Shown: positions 51,863 through 61,288, counted from the first letter of the stretch. The stretch is DNA of 64,000 nucleotides from Halosolutus amylolyticus (GCF_023566055.1 NZ_JALIQP010000003.1:1-64000), one strand, 5' to 3'. The notes: generated from the sequence alone by a model not told the origin. Program-made: numbers and translations.

Positions 51863-52663
51863 TTATCGTCCCCGCCACTCGGGTTCGCGATCGGTCAGGA
51901 ACGCGTCGATCCCCTCCTCGGTCTCCTCGCTCATGGCGATCATGGCGATGATCTCCCTGAGGTAGGCGAGCGCGGCCCCGAACTCCATGTCGCGTTGCTC
52001 GTAGTAGGCCGCCTTGCCCATCTCGATCAGGACGGGGCTGTTGGCCGCCAGCGTATCGACGAGGTCGTCGAGTTCGGTCTCGAACGCGTCCGGATCGACG
52101 ACGTCGGTCACCAGCCCCATCTCGTGGGCGCGTTCGGCCCCCACGCGATCGCCGGTGAACAGCAGTTCGAGCGCCGCTTTCTCGCTCGCGGCGCGGGTGA
52201 TCGGGGCCATCGCCTGCGCGGGGAAGAGGCCGACCTCGACCTCGGGCGTGCCGAACTCGGCGTCGGCGCTCGCGAGGACGAACTCGCAGGCCGTCGCGAG
52301 GCCGAGTCCGCCCGCCAGGCAGTGCCCCTCGACGGCGGCGACCGTGAGCGCGCTCGTCTCCTGTAACTGCTCGACGAGCCCCGAGAGCGCACCGAAACTC
52401 TCCCGATAGGCCTGGGTTCCCTGGCCGATCGGGAACTCTCGCAGGTCCCCGCCCGAGCAGAAGGTGCCCTCGGCGCCCCGGATCACGACCACCCGCGTCG
52501 GGCCCTCGTCGGCGGCCGCGAGGACGTCGATCAGACCCCGGATGACGCCGTCGTCGAGCGCGTTCCGTCGATCGGGCCGGTCGATCGTCGCCCTGACCAC
52601 GAGTTCGTCCTCGCTGATAGTCACCGCGAGGTCGTCGCTCGAGAGGCGCTCAGCGTCGCTCAT
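51863..52663 (-). CDS. Enoyl-CoA hydratase/isomerase family protein
   Basis: The 266-residue crotonase-fold protein has TIDRPDRRNALDDGVIRGLI, the oxyanion-hole segments FCSGGDLREF (about 70-80) and VAAVEGHCLAGGLGLATACE (about 105-125). The second catalytic acid of hydratases is replaced or shifted in FGTPEVEVGLFPAQAM, so either hydratase or isomerase activity is possible. It is the first gene of the operon ECH-BKACE-SDR. I used the ATG at 52663 (MSDAERLS). Upstream residues in the longer frame are arginine- and proline-rich and unlikely to be protein. Confidence 0.92.
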   Translation of the reverse strand: MSDAERLSSDDLAVTISEDELVVRATIDRPDRRNALDDGVIRGLIDVLAAADEGPTRVVVIRGAEGTFCSGGDLREFPIGQGTQAYRESFGALSGLVEQLQETSALTVAAVEGHCLAGGLGLATACEFVLASADAEFGTPEVEVGLFPAQAMAPITRAASEKAALELLFTGDRVGAERAHEMGLVTDVVDPDAFETELDDLVDTLAANSPVLIEMGKAAYYEQRDMEFGAALAYLREIIAMIAMSEETEEGIDAFLTDREPEWRGR

Positions 52664-53175
52664 CGTCGCCTCCGGGTCGGTAGTCGGTCGTCCGGCCGGT
52701 CGTCCCACCGGGGCTTCGCCGGTATCCAGTCTTCTCGACGCGCTTTCTGCCGTCCGGACTGTCGGCACCGTGATCGTCCCTGTTCATATGAGTGGGATTG
52801 ACAACCACGAACGTAAACCTTCAGCAAGACAACTCGTCGCGCGTCGCGTGGCGTTTCCGGCCTGCACCACGATCGCCGGGTCGCCGCGTTCTGCCACAAC
52901 GTTAATTCGCTTCGAACGACGTGGTAGTAGAAGATGCGTGAAACGTTCGCGACGCCCTCGATCGGGTGGTGACGGATGCGCCGGACACGCTGGCCGTTCG
53001 ATGCTGACGGTGGCGGTGACGGCAGTGCCGGCCGGTGCGCGCGGTCGTCCCCTGCTCGGGTCGGCCGTTCGAGTGACGACGCGGATCACGCGACCGTTCC
53101 ACGCCGATCGATCGCCCGGCCCGGTTTCGGCGAGGGGTCGTCCGGACAGACCCGCAGAATCCGTCGAGGTCCCCC
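52664..53175. other. Divergent intergenic region of 512 bp
   Basis: The gap lies between the start of the enoyl-CoA hydratase operon (minus strand) and the histidine kinase (plus strand). It is GC-rich for most of its length. Frames on both strands are arginine-rich and unlike haloarchaeal proteins. A more AT-rich part around 52785-52920 could hold promoters. I see no RNA gene or repeat in it. Confidence 0.5.
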
Positions 53176-54888
53176 ATGACGATCGAATTCACGCCGCTGG
53201 CAACCCCGTACGTCGTCGCGTTCATCACTAACGTCGCGCTCCTGGCGGTGCTGTGGCGACACCGCGATCGACGGGGAGCCAGGGGGTTCATCGTCGACGT
53301 CGTCGGCGTGATCCTCCTCTCGGGGACGGTCGCGCTCCAGATGGTCTCGGTCGATCTCGCGACCAAACAGTTCTGGTGGAACTGGCGGTTCCTGGCAGTG
53401 AGTCTCATGTCGATCGGCTATCTGACGATGGCAGTCGAGTACACGAACCGCGAGGACCGCATCACCGTCCGGACCGGCCTGTTGCTCCTCGTCGTCCCCG
53501 TCCTCACGCAGGTCGCCGTCTGGACCAACGACGTCCACGGCCTCGTCTACGCCCACTCGGTCGATCCCGCAACGGGGCTGGCGATCCCGGCGTTCGGACC
53601 GCTCTACTGGGTGTACGCGATCCCGATGGTCGCCTACGTTCTGCTCGGCGCCGCGCTCCTCTCGCGACTGTTCCTCTCGATGCCCGGCTTCAAGAAGCAG
53701 GCCGCGACCCTCGTCGCGACGATCGCGTTCGTCCTCGTCGGCGCCGTCGTCTGGTGGCTCGGCATCGTCACCGTCGATACCCTGGCGCTAACCTCGACCG
53801 TAAAGGTCGTCGCCTTCTACGTCGCCGTCACCAGACTGGAACTGCTGGACATCGTTCCTGTCGCCCGATCGAAGGTCATCGACAACATGCGCGACGCCGT
53901 CGTCGTGGTCAACGCGGCCGATCGGATCGTCGACGTCAACCCGGCGGCGGAGCGACTCCTCGACGGGGAACGGGTAGTCGGGAAACCGCTCGCGGACGCC
54001 TGTCCGGCCGATATATCCCAGTACGACGGCGTGACTGACGTCCAGGACGAGCTCGCGTTCGAGGTCGACGGCGAGCAGCGACACTTCGACCTTCGCATCT
54101 CGCCGCTGTACGAGCGCGAGGCGGCACGCACGGGTCGGCTGATCGTGTTGCGCGACATCACGCCGCTGAAGAGCCGCGAGGAGGAACTGACGGTCCTCAA
54201 CCGGATCGTCCGTCACGACATCAGAAACGAGATGAACGTCATCACCGGGCGGGGCGACCTCCTGGCCCCCCACGTCGATCCTGCCGGGAAGGAACACTTC
54301 GAGCTGATGATGGAGAGCAGCACCCACGTGATCGAACTGACGGAGGTCGTCGGCGACCTGATGGAGACGATCGCCGGAAACGACGACCTCTCGGTCGAAC
54401 CCATCCCTCTCGAGCGGACGATCCGGAACCAGCTGGAGAAGGCCCGGACCCGCTATCCGGACGCCACGTTCGAGTACGAGTCGTGCGCGCCGACCACACG
54501 GGTCTACGCGAACGAGATGCTCTCGTCGGTCTTTACGAACCTGTTCAACAACGCCGTCCTCCACAACGACGGCGACCAGCCCGAGGTCCGCATCACCGTC
54601 GAGGACCGCGGCGACGCGGTCCGGGTCCACGTCGCGGACGACGGTCCCGGCGTCCCGGCCGATCGACGCGAGGAGATCTTCGGCCGCGGCCGGAAGGGCC
54701 TCGAGAGCGAGGGTACCGGCGTCGGTCTCTACCTCGTCGACACGCTGGTCACGGGCTACGGCGGCGACGTCTGGGTCGACGACGCCGATATGGGCGGTGC
54801 CGTCTTCACGGTCGAACTCCCGACGGTCACCGACCAGCACGACGCGGCCGCCGACCGATCGGCAACTGTCTCGACGCCGCGCGAGTGA
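53176..54888 (+). CDS. Sensor histidine kinase with 7TM N-terminal domain and PAS domain
   Basis: The 570-residue kinase has about seven membrane helices (residues 1-225), a PAS domain (DNMRDAVVVVNAADRIVDVN to LIVLRDITPLKSREEELTVL), a HisKA domain with the phospho-acceptor in RIVRHDIRNEMNVITG (His near 345) and a HATPase domain with FTNLFNNAVLHND (N box), VADDGPGVP and EGTGVGLYLVDTLVTGYGG. The architecture (7TM, PAS, HisKA) is common in haloarchaea and senses membrane or soluble signals that remain unknown. No response regulator is next to it. The HalOD1 protein in this window is far away and not obviously linked. Confidence 0.93.
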   Translation: MTIEFTPLATPYVVAFITNVALLAVLWRHRDRRGARGFIVDVVGVILLSGTVALQMVSVDLATKQFWWNWRFLAVSLMSIGYLTMAVEYTNREDRITVRTGLLLLVVPVLTQVAVWTNDVHGLVYAHSVDPATGLAIPAFGPLYWVYAIPMVAYVLLGAALLSRLFLSMPGFKKQAATLVATIAFVLVGAVVWWLGIVTVDTLALTSTVKVVAFYVAVTRLELLDIVPVARSKVIDNMRDAVVVVNAADRIVDVNPAAERLLDGERVVGKPLADACPADISQYDGVTDVQDELAFEVDGEQRHFDLRISPLYEREAARTGRLIVLRDITPLKSREEELTVLNRIVRHDIRNEMNVITGRGDLLAPHVDPAGKEHFELMMESSTHVIELTEVVGDLMETIAGNDDLSVEPIPLERTIRNQLEKARTRYPDATFEYESCAPTTRVYANEMLSSVFTNLFNNAVLHNDGDQPEVRITVEDRGDAVRVHVADDGPGVPADRREEIFGRGRKGLESEGTGVGLYLVDTLVTGYGGDVWVDDADMGGAVFTVELPTVTDQHDAAADRSATVSTPRE

Positions 54889-54906
54889 ACCCGACGGCGG
54901 ACGGCC

Positions 54907-54986
54907 GATACGATCTGCTGTACCGATGTACCGCCGATCGCAAGGGGCGGGTCGGCGACCGGCGGTAATTGACTACAGGAGTCCGT
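54907..54986 (+). repeat. Dispersed repeat, copy C
   Basis: This more diverged copy starts about 18 nt after the histidine-kinase stop codon. It shares the blocks TCTGCTGTACCG, TGTACCG, CGGGTCGGCGACCGG and TGACTACAGGAGTCCGTA with copies A and B in the same order. It lies between the kinase and the convergent dapE gene. Confidence 0.6.
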
Positions 54987-55036
54987 AGAAACGAGACACG
55001 GTGGAATCGATCGGCTCGAAACGCGTCGCGATCGAC

Positions 55037-56185
55037 CTACTCGACCAGCGCGGCGAGCGTCTCCTCGAGTGCCCTCGCGGCGGCTTCGACCGCCGAGACG
55101 CGGACGTACTCCCGCGGCGAGTGGGCCACGGCACCCTCGTCGTCGGCCAGCACGCCCGGGCCGAAGACGACCGTCGGGGCGTCGGCCGCGAAGTACGAGG
55201 CCTCCGTCGCGGCGGTGAACGGGCGGACGTCGCCGCCGGCGGCGTCCGCGAGCAGGTCGACCACCCGTGCCTCGGGATCGGTGTCCCAGGCCTCGAGAAA
55301 CGGCGTCGGCCGATCCGTGAACCGGAACTCGACGCCGACGTCCTCTGGCACGGCCGCTTCGAGGTGGTCGGTCAGCGCGTCGTGGAACGCGGCGGCCGTC
55401 TCGGGCGGGACGCTCCGCCGGTCGAGCGTCAGCGCGCAGTCGGCAGGCACCTGGTTGGTCGACTCGCCGCCCTCGACGACGGTCGGCGTGAGCGTCGCGG
55501 ACCCGAGTTGCGGGTGCGCCGGCGGCGCGTCCTCGCGATCGTCGAACGTGCGAATCGCTCCGAGTGTCTCTTCGAGCGCCGCGATCGCGTTCGTCCCCGA
55601 CTGGGGTTCGGCCGCGTGGGCGCTCGCCCCCGAGAGGTGAACCGTCCCCTGGAAGCGCCCCTTCGCGGCCGTACAGACGTCGAGGTCGGTCGGTTCGCCG
55701 ACGATCACGGCGTCGGCCGCGGCCGTCAGCGACGGCTCGTCGGCGACGAGCGCGTGGGCACCCGTCGAGAGCACCTCCTCGTCGGGCGTGACGGCGAGGG
55801 TCACCCGCGCGTCGTCGGGATCGATCGCGAAGAAGGCCGACAGCAGGGCGGCGAGCGGCCCCTTGGCGTCACAGGAGCCGCGGCCGCGGACGATCTCGTC
55901 TCCGACCGATCCGTCGTCGCCCTCGTCGCGATCGAACGGCACGTGCGGCGAGACCGTGTCGATGTGCGTGTTCAGGACGACGTGGGTGTCGGCGTCGGCC
56001 GGCCCGCGACTCGCGAGGACGTTCCCGGCGTCGTCGACCCGCGGCGTGACGCCGCGGTCCTCGATCGTCTCGCACAGGAACGCCCGCATCGGCCCGACGT
56101 CCTCGTTCGAGGGGTGCTGGACGGCCGTCTCGAGGAACTCGATCGGGTCGAACCCGCTCGCGCGAGCGGAGTCGCCCCCGGTCAC
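55037..56185 (-). CDS. dapE: M20 peptidase-family succinyl-diaminopimelate desuccinylase-like protein
   Basis: The 382-residue zinc hydrolase has the M20 metal ligands: LNTHIDTVSPHVPFD (first His and Asp), RGRGSCDAKGPLAALL (bridging Asp), TPDEEVLSTGAHAL (catalytic Glu pair) and the C-terminal Glu and His region. The lid domain (GASAHAAEPQSGTNAIAALE) is present. Its position as the last gene of the lysine operon identifies it as the enzyme that releases LL-diaminopimelate from its N-succinyl form. Start GTG at 56185 overlaps the dapF stop; a frame further upstream is antisense to dapF. Confidence 0.94.
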   Translation of the reverse strand: MTGGDSARASGFDPIEFLETAVQHPSNEDVGPMRAFLCETIEDRGVTPRVDDAGNVLASRGPADADTHVVLNTHIDTVSPHVPFDRDEGDDGSVGDEIVRGRGSCDAKGPLAALLSAFFAIDPDDARVTLAVTPDEEVLSTGAHALVADEPSLTAAADAVIVGEPTDLDVCTAAKGRFQGTVHLSGASAHAAEPQSGTNAIAALEETLGAIRTFDDREDAPPAHPQLGSATLTPTVVEGGESTNQVPADCALTLDRRSVPPETAAAFHDALTDHLEAAVPEDVGVEFRFTDRPTPFLEAWDTDPEARVVDLLADAAGGDVRPFTAATEASYFAADAPTVVFGPGVLADDEGAVAHSPREYVRVSAVEAAARALEETLAALVE

Positions 56186-57015
56186 GGCTCGATCGGCGGT
56201 TCGACGGACACCTCGCCGTCGAACTCGTGTTCGACGGGGCCGGCGAGCATCGCCCGCCCGCGATCGTTGAAGCTCACCTGCAGGTCGCCGCCCGGCGGTC
56301 GGACCTCGACCGGGTCCGCGTCGGTGTACCCGAGTCGGCGCGCCACGACCGCGATGGCGACCGCGCCGGTGCCACAGGAGTCGGTTTCGCCCTCGACGCC
56401 CCGTTCGTAGGTGCGCTGGGAGAAGCCGCCGTCGCCGTCCGGACTGGCCACGGTGACGTTCGTCCCGCGGGGGAAGACGTCCGCGTGGCGGACCGGCGGT
56501 GCGACCGTCTCGAGGTCGACGTCGTCCACGTCGTCGACGAACGAGACGGCGTGCGGGACGCCGGTGTTGACCATCGTCACCTCGAGTCCCTCGATCTCCT
56601 CCTCGAAGACCCCCTCGTCGGCGTCGACGGGGATCCCGGCGGGGTCGAACGTGAGTTCGGTCATCTCGACGGCGACGCCGTCGTCGGTGCGATCGGCCCG
56701 CAGGGTCCCCGCCTGCGTGTCGATCATCACGCTGTCGGTTCCCGTCCGCTGCATGGCCCACTCGGCCGCACAGCGCGCGCCGTTGCCGCACATCGGGGCC
56801 GTCTCCCCGTCCGGCTGGACCAGCGTCATCACCACTCGCGGCGGCTGGAACGCCTCCTCGAGCGCGAGAAAGAGGATCCCGTCGGCGCCGACGCCGTCGG
56901 TCCGGTCGCACTCGCGTCTGGCGAGTTCGCCCCGATCGGGGACGGTGTGTTCGTCCGCGTCGATGATCAGAAAGTCGTTGCCGGTGCCGTGGTACTTTTC
57001 GAATGGAACGGTCAT
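56182..57015 (-). CDS. dapF: Diaminopimelate epimerase
   Basis: The 277-residue enzyme converts LL- to meso-diaminopimelate using two cysteines. Both are present: CGNGARCAAEWAM (first, about residue 75) and ETDSCGTGAVAIAVVARRLG (second, about 218). FEKYHGTGNDFLIIDADE at the N-terminus is typical. Length is standard. It is the fifth gene of the operon, overlapping lysA by four bases upstream and dapE by four downstream. Confidence 0.96.
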   Translation of the reverse strand: MTVPFEKYHGTGNDFLIIDADEHTVPDRGELARRECDRTDGVGADGILFLALEEAFQPPRVVMTLVQPDGETAPMCGNGARCAAEWAMQRTGTDSVMIDTQAGTLRADRTDDGVAVEMTELTFDPAGIPVDADEGVFEEEIEGLEVTMVNTGVPHAVSFVDDVDDVDLETVAPPVRHADVFPRGTNVTVASPDGDGGFSQRTYERGVEGETDSCGTGAVAIAVVARRLGYTDADPVEVRPPGGDLQVSFNDRGRAMLAGPVEHEFDGEVSVEPPIEP

Positions 57016-58358
57016 CGTCCTGTCTCCGGATTGCTGTCGCGATCGGATCGCCGTCGATCCGTCTCCAGCCGTGTCACGTCGTCGATCGTTTCCCGGCGGC
57101 GCGCGAGTCGGACCTCGTCGCCCTCGAGGACGACCGAGGCGGGCCGCGGCCGGGTGTTGTACTGATTCGCCATCTCGTAGCCGTACGCGCCCGCGTTGCC
57201 GATCGCGAGGACGTCGCCGCGTTCGCTCGCGGGCAGTTCGCGGTCCGTACAGAAAACGTCCCCGCTCTCACAGATCGGGCCGGCGATCGTCTGCGGGACC
57301 GTCTCGCGCGCGGCGCCGTCGTCGGCCGTCAGGTTCCGGATCGGGTGGTACGAGCCGTACATCGCCGGCCGGGCGAGCGTCGTCATCCCGGCGTCGACGC
57401 CGACGACGGTCGTTTCGCGGGCCTCTTTGACCGTGTTGACATCGGTCAGGAGCACGCCCGCGTCGGCGACGACGTAGCGGCCGGGTTCGATCGACAGCGT
57501 CGCGTCGATGTCGCCGATCGCATCGCGGGTGGCCTCGGCGACGGCGTCGAGATCGAGGGGGTCCTCGTCCTCGCGGTAGGGGACGCCGAAGCCGCCGCCG
57601 ACGTCGACGAACTCGAGGTCGCCGACGGCGTCGGCCACGTCCCTCGCGAGGTCGCCCATCCGCGAGACGAACTCCCGGTGGGCGTCCAGCTGCTCGCTCT
57701 GTACGCCGGAGCCGACGTGAGCGTGGATCCCGACGACGTCGAATCCCCGATCGGCAGCGTCGGCGAGCACGTCGACCGCCCGCTCGGCCGGGACGCCGAA
57801 CTTCGCGGCGGCGCCCGTCCGAACCTTCTCGTGGTGGCCGGCCCCGATGCCGGGGTTGACCCGGAGACAGAGCCGCCCGTCGTAGCCGCGGTCGGCGAGG
57901 CGATCGATCGTGTCCTCGGCCCCGGCGGTGATCGTCAGGTCGGGGTGGTCCTCCCACGCGTCGACGACGACGTCGAGGTCGCGGGCGGGCGGATTGACGG
58001 CCGTGTAGCGGACCGCAGATCCTGGCGCGCCCGCCGCGAGCGCCCGCGTGACTTCGCCCGCGGAGGCGCACTCGAGTCCCGCGCCGGCCTCGTGGATCGT
58101 CTCGAGGAGCGTCCCGAGCGCGTTCGCCTTCACCGCGTAGAGGATCTCCGCGTCGGGAAACGCCTGATCGAGTCGCCGATAGTTCTCCCGGACCCGATCG
58201 AGGTCGAGGACGTACAGCGGCGAGCCGTTGTCGTCGACGAGGGCCTGCAGTTCTTCGGCGTTCCAGTCGTCGAGACGCCGTACTGCGGGGTTCTCGTTGC
58301 TATCGGCGTCGCCGGAATTTGTGTCCGATACTACGCCGTCCGCGGACTGATTCACCAT
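57012..58358 (-). CDS. lysA: Diaminopimelate decarboxylase
   Basis: The 448-residue PLP enzyme makes lysine from meso-diaminopimelate. PLP-binding Lys is in EILYAVKANALGTLLE (about 76); HAHVGSGVQSEQLDAHREF, found near 225, GGGFGVPY, EPGRYVVADAG and the active-site Cys of GPICESGDVFCTDREL complete the fold III signature. The first 30 residues are a variable acidic extension, so the start (ATG 58358) is less certain than the rest. Fourth gene of the dap operon, 44 bp after dapD. Confidence 0.96.
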   Translation of the reverse strand: MVNQSADGVVSDTNSGDADSNENPAVRRLDDWNAEELQALVDDNGSPLYVLDLDRVRENYRRLDQAFPDAEILYAVKANALGTLLETIHEAGAGLECASAGEVTRALAAGAPGSAVRYTAVNPPARDLDVVVDAWEDHPDLTITAGAEDTIDRLADRGYDGRLCLRVNPGIGAGHHEKVRTGAAAKFGVPAERAVDVLADAADRGFDVVGIHAHVGSGVQSEQLDAHREFVSRMGDLARDVADAVGDLEFVDVGGGFGVPYREDEDPLDLDAVAEATRDAIGDIDATLSIEPGRYVVADAGVLLTDVNTVKEARETTVVGVDAGMTTLARPAMYGSYHPIRNLTADDGAARETVPQTIAGPICESGDVFCTDRELPASERGDVLAIGNAGAYGYEMANQYNTRPRPASVVLEGDEVRLARRRETIDDVTRLETDRRRSDRDSNPETGR

Positions 58359-58402
58359 CGTCGGATCTCCGGTCCGACGTGCATCGTGATCCCCCGGATC
58401 AC

Positions 58403-59239
58403 TCAATCCCTGAGCACCTCCTCGCGTTCGGTCGCCTCGAGCGTCTCCGTCTCGAGGTCGGTCGCGACGACGGCGGGCTTGTACGCGCCGCCCTCGAAGA
58501 GGTCGTGGTCGCTGATCGAGGACTCGACGAACCGGGTGAAGGCGCGCCGATCGGCCGGGAGTTCTCCGTACAGGACCTCCTCCTCGACGAGGTCGTAGAC
58601 CGGAATCCGCGGTGTCAACAGGGTGTTTTCGCCGACGACGCTGTTCTCGCCCACGACGAAGCCGCTCGTGACGCGACAGCCGGCACCGAGCGAGACGTTG
58701 TCCTCGACGATCACGGGCGCGTTCTCGACGGGTTCGAGCACGCCCCCGATCAGCGTGTTCGCGCCGAGTTTGACGTTCGCACCGATCTGGGCGCAGGAAC
58801 CGACGGTATCGCAGGAGTCCACGAGGGTGCCGTCTCCGACGCGTGCGCCGATGTTGACGAAGGCCGGACTCATCAGGATACAGTCCGACCCGACGTGGGC
58901 CCCGCGGCGAACGACGGTGCCGTCCGGGGTGTTTCGGCTCCCGCGATCGCTGTACGCGTCCGTCTCCGCCAGCGGCAGGACGTCGTTGTACGTGACGCCG
59001 CCGTGCTCGTACTGGCCGATCGATCGCAGGCCGAAGTTGAGCAGGATACCCTGCTTGACCCACTCGTTGGCCTCCCACGCGTTACCGTGCTTCTCGGCGG
59101 CGCGGATCTCGCCGGCCTCGAGGGCGTCGAGGAACGCGTCGAGCGTGGCGTACTCGTCCTCGCCGGCCGAGTCGGCGCCGACGTCGCCGTCGTCGTATCT
59201 CGTCCAGAGGTGTTCGATTTCGTCCTGTAGTGCACTCAT
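58403..59239 (-). CDS. dapD: Tetrahydrodipicolinate N-succinyltransferase
   Basis: The 278-residue enzyme succinylates tetrahydrodipicolinate. After an N-terminal helical domain (LQDEIEHLWTRYDDGDVG), the left-handed beta-helix is visible as hexapeptide repeats (VGSDCILMSPAFVNIGARVG; SCAQIGANVKLGANTLIGGV; VIVEDNVSLGAGCRVTSGFV). DapD shows that lysine is made by the succinylase variant of the diaminopimelate pathway. It follows dapB with a 4-bp overlap. The partner aminotransferase (DapC) is not in the operon. Confidence 0.96.
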   Translation of the reverse strand: MSALQDEIEHLWTRYDDGDVGADSAGEDEYATLDAFLDALEAGEIRAAEKHGNAWEANEWVKQGILLNFGLRSIGQYEHGGVTYNDVLPLAETDAYSDRGSRNTPDGTVVRRGAHVGSDCILMSPAFVNIGARVGDGTLVDSCDTVGSCAQIGANVKLGANTLIGGVLEPVENAPVIVEDNVSLGAGCRVTSGFVVGENSVVGENTLLTPRIPVYDLVEEEVLYGELPADRRAFTRFVESSISDHDLFEGGAYKPAVVATDLETETLEATEREEVLRD

Positions 59240-60003
59240 TCGTCGATCACGTCCGCAAACTCGTAGCGGCCCGCCTTCCGTCCTGCGATCCAGACCGCCG
59301 CGTCGACGGCCCCGGCGGCGAAGACGCCCCGATCCTCGGCGCGATGGGTGAGCCGGACCTCCTCGTGGTTGCCCGCGATGACGACCTCGTGTTCGCCGGT
59401 CACGTCGCCGGCACGGAGCGCGTGGACGCCGATTTCGGCCCCCTCGCGCGGGTCCTCGCCCTCGCGGCCGTGCGTACGGCCATCGAAGTCGCCGCTGGCT
59501 TCGATCTCGGAGAGCAGCCGCTTCGCGGTGCCGCTCGGGGCGTCCCGCTTCGCGTTGTGGTGGGTCTCGACCAGTTCCACGTCGTAGCCCGGCAGGTTCC
59601 CCACTGCCTCGCCGACGACGTTCAGCAGGGCCTGTACCCCCCGGGCGAAGTTCGGCGCGTCGAGGACGGGGACGTCCTCGCTCGCCGCCTCGAGCGCCGC
59701 GTTCTGGTCGTCGTCGAAGCCGGTCGTCCCCGTGACGAAGGCGATGCCCGCCGCCACACAGGTTTCGGCGTAGTCGATCGCCGACGCCGGTCCCGTGAAG
59801 TCGATCACGACGGTCGGCTCTCGATCGGCGACCAGCGACTCGAACTCGGCGGCGGGTTCGACGTCGACGCCGTCTACCGTCTCGTCGTCCGGGTCCCGGT
59901 TGACCGCGAGGACGACCTCACAGTCCGCGTGGTCGTCGGCCGCGGCGATGACTTCCCGGCCCATGCGGCCCGTCGCGCCGGTGACGCCGATGCGGACCGT
60001 CAT
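59236..60003 (-). CDS. dapB: 4-hydroxy-tetrahydrodipicolinate reductase
   Basis: The 255-residue enzyme reduces the DapA product with NAD(P)H. VRIGVTGATGRMGREVIAAA is the nucleotide fold, GTTGFDDDQNAALEAASED the middle part, and VELVETHHNAKRDAPSGTA contains the catalytic His-His pair and the substrate-binding Lys and Ser-Gly-Thr. Complete length. Second gene of the operon, coupled by 4-bp overlaps on both sides. Confidence 0.96.
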   Translation of the reverse strand: MTVRIGVTGATGRMGREVIAAADDHADCEVVLAVNRDPDDETVDGVDVEPAAEFESLVADREPTVVIDFTGPASAIDYAETCVAAGIAFVTGTTGFDDDQNAALEAASEDVPVLDAPNFARGVQALLNVVGEAVGNLPGYDVELVETHHNAKRDAPSGTAKRLLSEIEASGDFDGRTHGREGEDPREGAEIGVHALRAGDVTGEHEVVIAGNHEEVRLTHRAEDRGVFAAGAVDAAVWIAGRKAGRYEFADVIDE

Positions 60004-60926
60004 CGATCACCCTCTGGCGCGTCCGCGACTGCGGTCGAGTCGCGATCGAGGTCGGCGAGGACCGCCTCGAGGTCGGCGCGGTACTCGTCGGCCAGTCGCG
60101 TGAGCGGCGGCCGCAGTCGAGCGGGGCCGTAGCCGCGGATCTCCATCGCTTCCTTGACTGGGATCGGGTTGGTCTCGACGAACAGCGCTCTGAAGAGCGG
60201 CCCGAGTTCGTGGTGCAGCCGACGGGCGCGCTCGTAGTCACCGTCCAGCGCCGCACCGACCATCGCGCAGGTCCGCTCGGGTTCGATGTTCGCGGCGACG
60301 CTGATCGTCCCGGTTCCGCCGACGGAGACGGTCGGAAGCGTGAGCGCGTCGTCGCCCGACAGCACCGCGAACTCCTCGTCGGTCGTCCGCTCTGCGATCT
60401 CGCCGATCTGGCCGAGATCGCCGCTTGCGGCCTTGTATCCCGCGATGTTTTCGTGGCTCGCCAGTTCGACGGCCGTGTCGGGTTCGATGTTCTGGCCCGT
60501 TCGCGACGGGACGTTGTAGACGATCTGTGGCAGGTCGACGGCGTCGGCGATCGTCCGGTAGTGCTCGACGAGTCCGCGCTGTTCGGGCTTGTTGTAGTAC
60601 GGCGAGATCAGCAAGAGCCCGTCGGCACCGGCCTCGGCGGCGCGTTCGGACAGTTCCAGCGCCTCGCGAGTGTTGTTCGAACCGGTGCCCGCGATGACCG
60701 GCACGTCGTCGACGGCCTCGATGACGGCCTCGACGACGCGGACGTGTTCGTCGTGGGTCAGCGTCGCGGATTCGCCCGTGGAGCCGACGGGGACGAGCCC
60801 GTCGACGCCGGCCGCCTCGAGACGCTGGGCGTCGGCCTGCAGTGTTTCGAAGTCGATCCGTTCGTCCTCGTCGAAGGGCGTGCACATCGCCGGAAAGACG
60901 CCCGAAAGGTCGATATCTGAGCTCAT
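60000..60926 (-). CDS. dapA: 4-hydroxy-tetrahydrodipicolinate synthase
   Basis: The 308-residue TIM-barrel aldolase condenses pyruvate with aspartate semialdehyde. The pyruvate-binding GSTGESATLTHDEHVRV (about 47-63), catalytic Tyr in IVYNVPSRTGQNI (about 135) and the Schiff-base Lys in IAGYKAASGDLGQIGEIA (about 163) are intact. First gene of the six-gene lysine operon; its start ATG at 60926 follows a 394-bp divergent gap. Confidence 0.96.
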   Translation of the reverse strand: MSSDIDLSGVFPAMCTPFDEDERIDFETLQADAQRLEAAGVDGLVPVGSTGESATLTHDEHVRVVEAVIEAVDDVPVIAGTGSNNTREALELSERAAEAGADGLLLISPYYNKPEQRGLVEHYRTIADAVDLPQIVYNVPSRTGQNIEPDTAVELASHENIAGYKAASGDLGQIGEIAERTTDEEFAVLSGDDALTLPTVSVGGTGTISVAANIEPERTCAMVGAALDGDYERARRLHHELGPLFRALFVETNPIPVKEAMEIRGYGPARLRPPLTRLADEYRADLEAVLADLDRDSTAVADAPEGDR

Positions 60927-61075
60927 GTGTGTCGTAGTCGGTCTGGTGTGTGTCGGTCTGCGGTCGTGGAGTAGTTAGTGATCGATCGTGCGTGCTCGAA
61001 CCGTGCCCGGGACGGGGGTGCCACTCCCGCCGCGAGCACACTCACACGCGTTTCCGTTTCGAAAAACGAGGGGCG

Positions 61076-61115
61076 GCGCCGCTCACGACGCGATCGACGG
61101 TCGAGTGAGCGGCGC
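61076..61115. promoter_or_regulatory. Inverted repeat in the dapA/htpX gap
   Basis: GCGCCGCTCAC (61076-61086) is the reverse complement of GTGAGCGGCGC (61105-61115), with an 18-nt spacer. Lying between divergent genes, it could be a regulator site or, less likely, an antiterminator or small-RNA hairpin. No T-run follows on either strand. Confidence 0.35.
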
Positions 61116-61288
61116 GGCGCATGTGTGACACAACCGGGTTCGACTGACTTAGCCGTTGTGACTTGGCTCAACTCTTGCCACGATCGATGAATGTCGCGTC
61201 CCGGTCGCCCGTGGATGGCGCGCTCACGTCCACCCGGCGATCGGGTTCGCCGGCGCTCGTGTCACCAGATACCATGAAATTCCGCGCA

